Origin: an uncultured Bacteroides sp.
Lineage (GTDB): Bacteria; Bacteroidota; Bacteroidia; Bacteroidales; Bacteroidaceae
Reading direction: 5' to 3'
Length of the DNA: 64,000 bases
NCBI GenBank assembly: GCA_947074345.1
Contig: CAMTPH010000002.1
Location: 1-64,000, forward strand
The notes beneath the pieces are model-generated. The model was not told the DNA's origin, did no database searches, and saw only the letters and a list, made by a program, of their open reading frames with translations. A program made the position numbers and the translations under genes. Below, piece after piece: positions 14,669 through 23,777 of the stretch. The number at the start of each line of letters is the position of its first letter. The first letter of the stretch is position 1.

Positions 14669-17407
14669 TTATCTAACTATTTTGCAGGTTTGAACCCTAC
14701 CATCTTCCAATGTTACTCGTGCAACATATATGCCAGGCAACAAAGTAGAGAGGCTCACTGTATTACAATCAGTATCTTGGCGAGCAAGCATACCATTGGC
14801 AGCGTAAACTTCAACCAAAGAAGCATCGCCCTCAATGATTAACTCATCGGTAGTTGGGTTGTAGAAAACGACTTGCATATTTTGCATGACTTCATCTTCG
14901 ATGCCAGTAGTAGTTGGTCTGAAATTAGTATATAGCTTATAACTATTGGCAGAAACTGGGATAGAGTTAGCTTGAGTCGTTGAAGCGATAGTCAATGCAT
15001 TATCTTCGTTCTTGTATTCATACCAAGTACCGGTTTTAGGGAATGTGGTCGATAAGTTTCTATCACTATCTGTAAAGTTGCCTACCACAACAAACGCTTT
15101 GTCGCCATTGTATGCCGAAATTGTTCTACCGGTATTCCAATATGCCTCAGTAGCGCGCCAGCTAAATGTAGTAGATGACGAGAACAACTCTGGATAAGAT
15201 TTACGCAAAGCCATCAACTCACTATAAGTATTGTATAGTTTACGACGAGATGCTACATCATAATAGTTCCAATAGATAGGTTTTTCGCCTGTGCGTCCGT
15301 TGTAATCAATGGAAATATCATATCCTAATTCTCCAAATTGCCAAATAAGTTTTGGGCCGGGCACCGTAAAGAAGAATGCTGCATTTGCAGCCGCTTGACT
15401 CATACGAGAATCCAAACTGGTTTTAATGATACCATTACCATATGTTTTAGCTTTATATGAAGTTCTTTCCTCATCATGACTCTCCATATAGCCTATTAAG
15501 CTACCGGCAGGCATATTTTGATTAGCAGCATAGAGACCTGTAAAGCCGCTTCCAGCAGAGAATCCCATAGCCGATTGACAGTAAGCATAGTTTGAATTTC
15601 GCCATAACATGATGCCACTCTCGCCTAATTCTTTCTCTTCTGTCGTACCACTAGTTAAATGTTCGAAGATAATATACGATTTAGAATCACGCTTCCATAC
15701 CTCATTTGCCATTCTACGTAGGTTTGCAATACGAGCAGCATCATAATCATTGGCCCATCCAGTATGTTTGGTATTTGAGAAACCTTTGGTGAAGTCATAA
15801 CGGAAACCATCTACTTTGTACTCATTAATCCAAAAACTAGCTACACTATCAACTAATGCTTTGGTATAAGTACTTTCATGATTAAAATCATATCCCCATT
15901 GCAAGTCAGTATTCGCTATATTTGATTCTTGATTATACCAAGGATTGTTGGCAGATGGGCGACCATCACTATCACGATATAGCTGATAGAACGGAGATTG
16001 ACCGAAACTATGATTTAACACCAAGTCCATAATCACCGCAATACCGTTAGCATGACATTCATCAACAAATGCTTTTAAATCGTCTTTTGTTCCGTAGTAT
16101 TTATCAGGAGCAAAATAGAACGACGGATTATATCCCCAACTGCTGTTGCCTTCGAACTCATTAACAGGCATCAAATGGATAGCATTAATACCAAGAGCTT
16201 TGAGGTAATACAACATTTCCATTGCACCTTTATATGTATGACTAACTGTAAAATCACGAATCAACAACTCGTATATCATCAGTTGTTCTTTATCAGGCTT
16301 CACAAAGTTAGTAGTCTTCCATTGATAAGGAGTTTGCCCTGTTTGAAGTACAGAAACAATACCTTCAGCTTTGCCGGTAGGATATTTCTTCAAGCCCGGA
16401 TAAACAGATTCAGAAATATATGAGTCGTTCCAAGGATCAAGAACTTTCTCTGTATATGGATCGGCTATCGTAATCTCTTGGTCAACTACATATTGAAATG
16501 CATACTCTTTACCTTTTTCGAGACCTTTAAGCGTTAACCAAAAGTATTCGCCGTCTTGCTTCATCTGATAATTGGTGCTGTATGTCCAGTCATTGAAATC
16601 ACCAATCACATACACATTCTTCTTACCTGGTGCTTGAAGAACCAATGTAGCTTCATTATCATTCACATAATTAATACCCGGACGAGCACTTCTTGGTTTA
16701 GTTTCTTGAGTGGTTTCATCCAACACATTGATTGTCATTACATCTTCTGTTGTAACATCATTGATAGTGGCAACTGCTTTCAATGTCACGTTACCAATCT
16801 TATTGAAAGTATAAGAAGTAGAAAGTTCAGTCACACCATTGGTCGAAGCTATTTGACTATCATCAACAAACAACTTTATATTAGAAGATATAGAAGCTAC
16901 AGCTTTCAATTGTACTGATTCGCCTTTTAAGAACGTAGTAGACGTAGGCTGTTCTAAACGAACAGTCAATCCTGACTCATAAACTTTTACAAAGATATCT
17001 TTGCCTCCAGTGTCTTTTCCCTCTTTCGTTCCTGTTGAGTTTCTAAAGACAAAGGCCATCTGTAGAATCTTTTCTCCGGCAGGTACTCCATAATAACTAC
17101 GCATGCTAGGAGTTATGGTTAATTGCCACTTATCATTTCCTAACGAAGTCATTTTGTATTTAGCTTGGTTTACACTCCAAGACGGAGCATACTTCCAATT
17201 TCCACCACTTATATCAGTAATAACACCGGTATGTGCATACATATCGCCAGTATGACCTGATAAACCAGCAGTACCTAACGATGCATCGAATATGACTGTT
17301 ACTTCATCATCCTCAGTAGGAAAAGCAGGTAGAGTAGTTACAATTTGCGCATTTAAATAAGAAAGACATAAGATTAAGTTAATAAAAATGCAAAAGAGTT
17401 TTTTCAT
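14669..17407 (-). CDS. Secreted multidomain GH13 alpha-amylase with C-terminal sorting-like domain
   Basis: A 912-residue starch-degrading enzyme. A Sec signal peptide (LILCLSYLNAQ) lacks a lipobox. An N-terminal starch-binding-like region with an Ig-like segment occupies about 20-230, then a CBM48-like module (VYVIGDFNDW near 266) and the GH13 barrel. Barrel motifs: DLVLNH (about 460), GFRYDFTKGF with the nucleophile Asp (about 538), IIFEHL with the acid Glu (about 580) and ESHDEER (about 644). The last 75 residues (YNPTTDELIIEG...GIYVARVTLEDGR) resemble a type A C-terminal sorting domain of type IX secretion. It is the third gene after susC and susD and corresponds functionally to SusG, but with a different anchoring signal. 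Confidence 0.88.
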   Translation of the reverse strand: MKKLFCIFINLILCLSYLNAQIVTTLPAFPTEDDEVTVIFDASLGTAGLSGHTGDMYAHTGVITDISGGNWKYAPSWSVNQAKYKMTSLGNDKWQLTITPSMRSYYGVPAGEKILQMAFVFRNSTGTKEGKDTGGKDIFVKVYESGLTVRLEQPTSTTFLKGESVQLKAVASISSNIKLFVDDSQIASTNGVTELSTSYTFNKIGNVTLKAVATINDVTTEDVMTINVLDETTQETKPRSARPGINYVNDNEATLVLQAPGKKNVYVIGDFNDWTYSTNYQMKQDGEYFWLTLKGLEKGKEYAFQYVVDQEITIADPYTEKVLDPWNDSYISESVYPGLKKYPTGKAEGIVSVLQTGQTPYQWKTTNFVKPDKEQLMIYELLIRDFTVSHTYKGAMEMLYYLKALGINAIHLMPVNEFEGNSSWGYNPSFYFAPDKYYGTKDDLKAFVDECHANGIAVIMDLVLNHSFGQSPFYQLYRDSDGRPSANNPWYNQESNIANTDLQWGYDFNHESTYTKALVDSVASFWINEYKVDGFRYDFTKGFSNTKHTGWANDYDAARIANLRRMANEVWKRDSKSYIIFEHLTSGTTEEKELGESGIMLWRNSNYAYCQSAMGFSAGSGFTGLYAANQNMPAGSLIGYMESHDEERTSYKAKTYGNGIIKTSLDSRMSQAAANAAFFFTVPGPKLIWQFGELGYDISIDYNGRTGEKPIYWNYYDVASRRKLYNTYSELMALRKSYPELFSSSTTFSWRATEAYWNTGRTISAYNGDKAFVVVGNFTDSDRNLSTTFPKTGTWYEYKNEDNALTIASTTQANSIPVSANSYKLYTNFRPTTTGIEDEVMQNMQVVFYNPTTDELIIEGDASLVEVYAANGMLARQDTDCNTVSLSTLLPGIYVARVTLEDGRVQTCKIVR

Positions 17408-17426
17408 AATATTGTGTTTTAAATTA

Positions 17427-17461
17427 AAGGGCCAACCAAAGGTTTTTCTTAATTGGCCCTT
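17427..17461 (-). promoter_or_regulatory. Intercistronic hairpin between susD and the amylase gene
   Basis: AAGGGCCAA and TTGGCCCTT form a GC-rich stem. On the minus strand it is followed by TAATTTAAAA, a poor U-tract. It could stabilise the susCD mRNA or lower amylase expression. Confidence 0.5.
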
Positions 17462-17538
17462 ATTTGATAAATATATAAACTTTATTTAATTGTTAATACT
17501 ATTGACTTCATATTTCTTTAAAATTTATCCAGTACAGT

Positions 17539-19182
17539 TTAATATCCAGGGTTCTGTACCAACATCGGATTTAAATTAAGAATTCTAGATTCGATAGGGA
17601 AAACAGTTGTATATCCATTGCTCTCGCCAGGCAGTTGTGGGCGATCAGTATACGCATCGATAAACGTACCAAATCGAACCATATCTTGTCTACGATGTCC
17701 TTCCCAAGCTAATTCACGCATACGTTCTGCTAATATATTATCAAGCGTAGCCGGTAAATCAACTGGAGTAGCACCAGCACGAGAACGTACAGCTTGCAAA
17801 TCAGCATCACCACTACTACCATTGCGCACATTGGCTTCGCTACGCATCAATAAAACATCGGCAAATCTAAACAGTACTATATCATTGCTTTGCAACTTAC
17901 CATCATTAGTAGCTGCCACATCGAGTTCATACTTAAACATACGCGCACCAGCAGTCTTTTCATTTGGCTGATTAGATAAATCTAACATAACATCTTCGGC
18001 CACATAGTCCAGATAGCTACCATCATCAAGTTTAATGTACTCGCCATTTGGTCCCTTTACCATACCGTAATAATACGAAAGCGCAAAACGAGGATCCTGA
18101 CTAGTAGTGTTATAACCAAAAGCATCTAAAACCTCCAATGTAGCGCTTGAGCCATTCCATCCGCCTTGTCCGTAAGCCAGTCCTTGATTGTAGTGACGTG
18201 AACGAACTAGGTAAAAGAACTCATTAGTATATAATGTAGGATCCATCGGAATAGTAAAGATGTTCTCGACAGATGATTCATTGTTAGTTGAGAAGTTAGC
18301 TGCAAAACTTGATTCAAGTTTGTAGCCAAATGTATTTTCTAGTATATCGCAGTACGCTATCGTCGCTTCCCAAGCATTCATTGACTTGCCATTAACAGTA
18401 ATCATGATGCTTGAACCATCAGGTTTCGAACCATCAGTCCAGTTATTATCCGAATAGATCTCTGCATTCAACGCTAACTTTGCAAGCAAGAAGTAAACTA
18501 CAGGTTGAGTAATACGACCATAATATTCGCCTGTTTGATTGCTATGGGCTGTGCTTAAACTACCCACAGTTTCTTGCAATTCATTTATTACAAACTTATA
18601 TACGTCATTTCTCTCTGACTGAACAACATCTTTAATCTCCACATCCGATGAAGTAACAAGTGGTATTCTACCATATAAATCTAATAGATAATAATAGAAC
18701 ATTGCACGAAATGCACGCACTTCAGCTAAGTAAGGAGGAATAGCTGTATTACTCGGATTTTCATCCAAAATAGATTGCATCTTGTCTATCGATTGATTGG
18801 CAAGAACTACCACCTTATAAAGATAATTCCACGAAGAATATATTAAATCATTGTTTACTCCCCAATTGTGTTGGAATATGTTTCTCCAAGCACCACCATC
18901 ATTCCAGTCACCACCGCGTGTAGGAATCATCGCCTCATCGGTTGTGAAAGTATTTAAATCATAGATACCACGGTCGGTTCCTTGCAAACCACTACCACCC
19001 CAACTTGCACCTACTTGCGTATAAAGAGATGCTACAGCTGTAAGATACACTAACATTGGCGTAGAGTAAGCTTGATCTTCGGTAATCTTATCTTTAGGAT
19101 GCTCCTCTAAAAAAGAGCTACAAGAAGAAAAAGCAAAAGTAACAGCTGCAATCAGCATACTATATAAAGCATATTTTTTCAT
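17539..19182 (-). CDS. susD: SusD/RagB family starch-uptake lipoprotein
   Basis: 547 residues. An outer-membrane surface lipoprotein that captures glycan and caps its SusC partner. The signal ends FSSCSSFLEEHP, the usual lipobox plus SusD start. Typical segments follow: the helical TPR-like N-terminal half (AEVRAFRAMFYYYLLDLYGRIPLV) and the C-terminal LLMRSEANVRNG and RMRELAWEGHRRQDMVRFG. It lies 12 bp downstream of susC and upstream of the amylase. Starch or maltodextrin as substrate is inferred from the GH13 and GH65 neighbours, so the gene symbol is by analogy. Confidence 0.92.
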   Translation of the reverse strand: MKKYALYSMLIAAVTFAFSSCSSFLEEHPKDKITEDQAYSTPMLVYLTAVASLYTQVGASWGGSGLQGTDRGIYDLNTFTTDEAMIPTRGGDWNDGGAWRNIFQHNWGVNNDLIYSSWNYLYKVVVLANQSIDKMQSILDENPSNTAIPPYLAEVRAFRAMFYYYLLDLYGRIPLVTSSDVEIKDVVQSERNDVYKFVINELQETVGSLSTAHSNQTGEYYGRITQPVVYFLLAKLALNAEIYSDNNWTDGSKPDGSSIMITVNGKSMNAWEATIAYCDILENTFGYKLESSFAANFSTNNESSVENIFTIPMDPTLYTNEFFYLVRSRHYNQGLAYGQGGWNGSSATLEVLDAFGYNTTSQDPRFALSYYYGMVKGPNGEYIKLDDGSYLDYVAEDVMLDLSNQPNEKTAGARMFKYELDVAATNDGKLQSNDIVLFRFADVLLMRSEANVRNGSSGDADLQAVRSRAGATPVDLPATLDNILAERMRELAWEGHRRQDMVRFGTFIDAYTDRPQLPGESNGYTTVFPIESRILNLNPMLVQNPGY

Positions 19183-19194
19183 AATTGCATTCTT

Positions 19195-22161
19195 TTAAAA
19201 GTTAATACTAAGACCTAAAGAGTAAGTTCTTGAGAGCGGATAGAAACGTTTATCGTCTATACCTAAATCTCCACTTACAACAGAACTGTTAATCATTGGC
19301 GACAAACCGGAATAACTTGTTATGGTCGCTAAGTTATTTACTGAGAAAGTAACTCGTAGACTCTTCAGATATTTCATCTTTCTACAATCCAGATTCCATC
19401 CTACAGTAACATAGTCGAAGTGTAAGTAGTCTCCTTTTTCCAACCAATAGTCTGTAACAGTTTGATCCATGATATTTCTGCTTGGTGCATCTTTCATCAC
19501 ATTATACGTTGGATATTGCTCCATATTCATATATGTAAGCGATGTACCATTATAAATCTTTTGACCAAACGCACCATTCATTTGCAATACAACATCAAAC
19601 TGTTTCCATTTGAAGTTGATATTGGCTCCTAAATAAGTCTTAGGCATAGCCTGACCTGCAATATATCTATCGGCACCATCTTCATAGTTGATACCATCTT
19701 TGCCATCTATATCTAATGTTTTGTAAACATAGCCACCTTTAGATGCATCATATTCCAAACCATCGCTCTTAGGGAGATAGAATACACCTACCGGTTGTCC
19801 CACTAATTGATAGATTATCTGATTAGCTCCACCAATGAAACCTGCACCATTCATACCACCTAAACTCATGTATTGAGTAGGAGTCAATTCTTGTCCCATG
19901 TAGTTGCCTGATAGCGATAATAGTTTATTTCTTTGGAAAGAGACATTGGCATTAATACTCAATTCCATATCTTTATTTCGAAGAGGAACTACACCAATAG
20001 CCAACTCTATACCCGTATTTCTCATCGAGCCTAAGTTTGCCAATAATCTATCGAAAGCAAATGGAGGTACAGAAACATTGTAAGTATAGAGCAAGTCATC
20101 TGTTTTAGAGTTGTAATAGTCAAAAACAAAAGTCAACCGTTCTTCAAAGAATCCTGCATCAATACCTATATCAAATGTCTTCTTGATTTCCCATTTCAAG
20201 TCGGGATTATAGTTTTGTACAATAGCCGGAACGATATAAGGAGTACCGTTAACAGTGGTACTTTTAAAAGGTTCGTATAGCAATAAAGAGTTATAAGAGC
20301 TAATGGCATCTTGATTACCAGCCCATCCATAACCAGCTCTCAGTTTCAAGTTACTTAAGAATGAGACATCTTTCAAGAAAGCCTCTTCTTTAAGTACCCA
20401 AGCAGCAGAAGCAGATGGGAAGAATGCCCATTTATTATTGCTACCAAATTTAGAAGAAGCATCACCGCGAGCATTCACGGTAAAGATGTATCGATCATCA
20501 TACGAGTAGTTGAAACGACCCATGAATGAAACCAAACTAGAGTTGTTGTAATAAGAGGTCATATCGCCCCATCGTAAGATAGCACCGGCCTTCATATTAT
20601 TATAACCAAAATCATCAGTCATAAAACCGGTAACAGTTTCTCCAAATCCCGTATTGATAAGTTTTTGAATTTCTCCTAATCCTAAGAAGTTAAGATAGTT
20701 TTTACCAATTGCCTTCTTGTAAGTAAGCATTAAGTTACCAAGCAATGCTTGCGATTTATTATCACCTCTATAAGCTTCGCCACGACTACCTTGCCCCGCT
20801 TTAATAGTCATTGGTATATATTTCTTGTTCTCCTTTACATTGTAGGTAAATGACCCGAATGCACTAACTTTCAAATCATTTGTGATAGAGTAAGTAATGC
20901 GCGCGTTGGTATTGATATAGGCATTAGACTCGCGGTCGTTGATTTCTAATCTACCTAACGGATTTTGCACTTCGTTTGCATTGGCGTTTTCATCCCATAA
21001 GCCTTCTGCATTTTTATGATTGGGAAATGTAGGGTTGTATGCAGCAGCCGAATAGAATGTTTTTTGATAATCATTCAAGTATTTATTTTGCTTTAACGAA
21101 GCAAATATGCCCACTTCAAGTTTCAACTTATTATTGAACATATTCTGCATGGCATCAAACTTGGCGGTATAGTTGCGCATCCAGTTATCTTTCACGATAC
21201 CTTTCTGATCAATCACCCCTACCGAAACACGATAGTTACCATCTTCATTACCATTTGAAAAAGAGATACGATGATTTTGAATATATCCTGTATGTTGCAG
21301 TTCTTTGATAAAGTTAGTACTCGCACCCATATCCAGGATATTGATACCTCTTTGTTGCGCAACACTTCTGTATTGAGCCGCACTAAGCATATCTAGGTTT
21401 CTATATACACTTTCTATACCGAAGCTACCATCATAGCTCAAGCTTTTCACACCGCTTTTACCCTTTACGGTAGTTACAACAATAACACCCGATGCACCAC
21501 GCGAACCATACTGAGCTGTTTCTGAAGCATCTTTCAATACAGTAAAGTTATCGATGTCGGCTGGAGAAATGGCATTTAACATGGCTAAGTCGGCAAATAC
21601 ACCGTCGATAATAACCAGTGGGTCATTACCACCAGTCAATGAAGTTGTACCACGAATACGAATGGAGTTAGAAGCAGTAGGGTCGCCACCAGTCTTTGCA
21701 ATGTTCACTCCTGCAACCTTGCCTTTCATAGCTGCTAGCGGATTGGCAACAACTCCAGAGTTCATCTCTTCGCGCCCCACTTTTTGAACAGCACCCGAGA
21801 TAGTTCGCTGGCTACCGGTAGCATAACCAATTACAACCACATCATCAATAACCTGAGAATCTTCTTGTAGTGTAATGTCAACAACAGGAGCAGCTTTAAC
21901 TTCCTGTGTTATATATCCTACATAACTAACAGAAATCATAGAACCTTCGGGAGCGCTTAGCGTGAAATTACCATCTAAATCGGTAATTGTGCCAACACTG
22001 CTACCTACTACCATTATATTAGCTCCGATGATAGGCTCACCATAAGCATCTTTTACATTTCCTTTTATAGAAATATCCTGGGCATATACACCCAACGACA
22101 AGAACATCCCCATCAGCAAGGGAAGTAACTTTACATATATCCTTAAATTTATCTGCTTCAT
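19195..22161 (-). CDS. susC: SusC/RagA family TonB-dependent outer-membrane transporter
   Basis: About 988 residues. A TonB-driven porin importing maltooligosaccharides through the outer membrane. After the signal peptide (SLGVYAQ) comes a carboxypeptidase-like regulatory domain (GNVKDAYGEPIIGANIMV), then the plug with SusC signatures (DPLVIIDGVF, LKDASETAQYGSRGASGVIVVTT) and a long barrel ending YSLGLSINF. The ORF track begins 8 codons earlier. I chose the Met at 22161 because it gives a compact signal peptide. The divergent region upstream holds a TATTTTTG -7 box and a LacI-type operator. Specificity is inferred from neighbours. Confidence 0.93.
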   Translation of the reverse strand: MKQINLRIYVKLLPLLMGMFLSLGVYAQDISIKGNVKDAYGEPIIGANIMVVGSSVGTITDLDGNFTLSAPEGSMISVSYVGYITQEVKAAPVVDITLQEDSQVIDDVVVIGYATGSQRTISGAVQKVGREEMNSGVVANPLAAMKGKVAGVNIAKTGGDPTASNSIRIRGTTSLTGGNDPLVIIDGVFADLAMLNAISPADIDNFTVLKDASETAQYGSRGASGVIVVTTVKGKSGVKSLSYDGSFGIESVYRNLDMLSAAQYRSVAQQRGINILDMGASTNFIKELQHTGYIQNHRISFSNGNEDGNYRVSVGVIDQKGIVKDNWMRNYTAKFDAMQNMFNNKLKLEVGIFASLKQNKYLNDYQKTFYSAAAYNPTFPNHKNAEGLWDENANANEVQNPLGRLEINDRESNAYINTNARITYSITNDLKVSAFGSFTYNVKENKKYIPMTIKAGQGSRGEAYRGDNKSQALLGNLMLTYKKAIGKNYLNFLGLGEIQKLINTGFGETVTGFMTDDFGYNNMKAGAILRWGDMTSYYNNSSLVSFMGRFNYSYDDRYIFTVNARGDASSKFGSNNKWAFFPSASAAWVLKEEAFLKDVSFLSNLKLRAGYGWAGNQDAISSYNSLLLYEPFKSTTVNGTPYIVPAIVQNYNPDLKWEIKKTFDIGIDAGFFEERLTFVFDYYNSKTDDLLYTYNVSVPPFAFDRLLANLGSMRNTGIELAIGVVPLRNKDMELSINANVSFQRNKLLSLSGNYMGQELTPTQYMSLGGMNGAGFIGGANQIIYQLVGQPVGVFYLPKSDGLEYDASKGGYVYKTLDIDGKDGINYEDGADRYIAGQAMPKTYLGANINFKWKQFDVVLQMNGAFGQKIYNGTSLTYMNMEQYPTYNVMKDAPSRNIMDQTVTDYWLEKGDYLHFDYVTVGWNLDCRKMKYLKSLRVTFSVNNLATITSYSGLSPMINSSVVSGDLGIDDKRFYPLSRTYSLGLSINF

Positions 22162-22250
22162 GCAATCGAATATTAAAGTTAACATTATTAATAATTCATT
22201 TCCAACCTATAGAAAACTGATGCAAAGGGGAAAAGTTCTTAATCGTACGG

Positions 22251-22258
22251 CAAAAATA
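22251..22258 (-). promoter_or_regulatory. Candidate -7 element of the susCD-amylase operon
   Basis: The minus strand reads TATTTTTG (TAnnTTTG), about 90 bp before the susC ATG. The -33 element is weak, which fits an activator- or repressor-controlled promoter. Confidence 0.5.
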
Positions 22259-22314
22259 GATTTATTAACACAAGGATAAAGACTCGGATTATTCAAAAAG
22301 CCTATAAGCAAATT

Positions 22315-22326
22315 GCAAACGTTTGC
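22315..22326. promoter_or_regulatory. LacI-family operator palindrome
   Basis: GCAAACGTTTGC is a perfect 12-bp palindrome with the central CG and the GnAAnCGnTTnC pattern typical of LacI/GalR operators. It lies between susC and the LacI-type regulator, about 57 bp upstream of the susC -7 candidate and about 95 bp upstream of the regulator's -33 box. Confidence 0.75.
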
Positions 22327-22420
22327 GCTTATATTCAAATTATATTATATTGCATAAAAAAGATATATTTCATTAATCGGTTATTTTTGTAAAATCGAAA
22401 CATACTTTTTAAAGTAGATA

Positions 22421-22452
22421 TTTGTTATGTCTCGATAATTCATATACCTTTG
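22421..22452 (+). promoter_or_regulatory. Promoter of the LacI-type regulator gene
   Basis: TTTG (22421-22424), 20 nt, TACCTTTG (22445-22452): a full Bacteroidetes consensus match, 20 bp before the ATG at 22473. Confidence 0.8.
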
Positions 22453-22472
22453 ATTGAAACTATTTTATTACC

Positions 22473-23483
22473 ATGAGTAAACCGCAGATTACTATTAAAG
22501 ACATTGCACGCGAATTAGGTGTGTCTCCTTCTACCGTATCTAGGGCCTTGAAAAATAATCCTGACATTAGCGAAGAAACTAGAAAACTTATCCATCAATA
22601 TGCAAAAGAGCACAACTATAAACCCAATACTTTGGCTTTAAATCTGCGTACGAGCCGTTCAAACACGATTGGCGTTATTGTGCCACAATTGATTCATCAT
22701 TTTTTCTCTTGTGTGCTGAGTGGTATCGAAGAAGTTGCAGCCAAAGCAGGATATAATATATTGATAGCTCAAAGCAATGAGAAGTATGATCAAGAAGTAA
22801 AAAACATTCATGCCTTTCTTGGAGCACGAGTTTGCGGTGTTATTTCTTCGTTAGCTAAAGACACATCTAGCTACGAGCATTATCAAGAACTTATCGATAA
22901 CAATATACCCATTGTATTTTACGACCGTATTTGTCCGAACATCAACACCGGAAGAGTTGTTGTTGATGATTATGCAGGAGCTTTTGCAGCTGTTGAATAT
23001 ATGATTCAGACTGGTTGCAAACGAATATTCTTTTATAGCGCTGATTCTCATCTTGAAATCTCTAAAAACAGAAGAAATGGCTATTTAGATGCGATGCGCA
23101 AATATAAGATTCCGGTAGACGATAGCATGATTAAAATGTGTGATACGCGTGAACTTGCCATTGCCATAACGCCAGACATACTTGAAATGAAAGATAGACC
23201 CGATGGTTTTTTTGCTATCAACGATGAAACAGCTTCGGGCATTTTGTATGCATGCAAATTGATGGGGTTTCGTGTACCCGAGGAGATTTCTATTTGTGGA
23301 TTTACCGATGGAGCTATTGCTCAAAATACGGATCCAAAACTAACAACGGTAGAACAACATGGTGAAGAAGTTGGTAAATCGGCTATTCACCTTTTAATCG
23401 ATAAGATTGAAAATAGCGATGTAAGCAAAAATACCAATAAGATTGTTAGAACTAACTTAGTGGTAAGAGGAACTACTAAGTAA
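22473..23483 (+). CDS. LacI/GalR family transcriptional regulator
   Basis: 336 residues. The N-terminal helix-turn-helix ITIKDIARELGVSPSTVSRALKNNPDIS and hinge (NTLALNLRTSRSNTIGVIVP) are classic LacI, followed by a periplasmic-binding-protein-like effector domain (CGVISSLAK, VVVDDYAGAF, ICGFTDG). It sits divergent from susC-susD-amylase and upstream of the MFS and GH65 genes, so it most likely senses maltose, a maltooligosaccharide or a derivative and controls both arms through the GCAAACGTTTGC site. This differs from the SusR-type sensor that controls the classical sus operon of B. thetaiotaomicron. Confidence 0.92.
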   Translation: MSKPQITIKDIARELGVSPSTVSRALKNNPDISEETRKLIHQYAKEHNYKPNTLALNLRTSRSNTIGVIVPQLIHHFFSCVLSGIEEVAAKAGYNILIAQSNEKYDQEVKNIHAFLGARVCGVISSLAKDTSSYEHYQELIDNNIPIVFYDRICPNINTGRVVVDDYAGAFAAVEYMIQTGCKRIFFYSADSHLEISKNRRNGYLDAMRKYKIPVDDSMIKMCDTRELAIAITPDILEMKDRPDGFFAINDETASGILYACKLMGFRVPEEISICGFTDGAIAQNTDPKLTTVEQHGEEVGKSAIHLLIDKIENSDVSKNTNKIVRTNLVVRGTTK

Positions 23484-23553
23484 GATAATATAAGTTACCT
23501 ATAAATGACTTTAAAGTAATATGATTGATAAAATAAAGATATGTAACCATAAA

Positions 23554-23636
23554 AACATCCCCATGTTGTTACACACAACACCCGGATGTTTTACACCACA
23601 ACATCCCCATGTTTTCATACACAACATCCGGATGTT
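23554..23636. repeat. Four-unit tandem palindromic array, 23-bp period (array A)
   Basis: Four 14-bp units begin at 23554, 23577, 23600 and 23623, exactly 23 bp apart: AACATCCCCATGTT, AACACCCGGATGTT, AACATCCCCATGTT, AACATCCGGATGTT. The 9-bp linkers are similar (GTTACACAC, TTACACCAC, TTCATACAC). Arms AACA/TGTT are constant and the six central bases vary. It lies in the 294-bp co-directional gap between the LacI-type gene and the MFS gene. The same unit family recurs at 55015-55097. Confidence 0.9.
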
Positions 23637-23777
23637 TTCACACATCAATCTACACAAATACCCTTTTAATTATTATCAATCAACATCTTACATCTAAAAA
23701 ACAACCATACCAAGATATAGGATAAAAGAAAGGAACTAATTAGAATCAAAAATTAAAACTATTAAATACTCAATATC

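Larger units (their letters stand above)
22162..22472. other. Divergent regulatory region between susC and the LacI-type gene
   Basis: 311 bp without a gene. It holds a susC -7 candidate (22251-22258, minus), a perfect operator palindrome (22315-22326) and a consensus promoter for the regulator (22421-22452). Confidence 0.7.

Noticed and set aside
23554-23636. CRISPR array
   Set aside because: Units are 14-bp palindromes with 9-bp similar linkers. There are no unique 30-40 bp spacers and no cas genes nearby. The same applies to arrays B and C.
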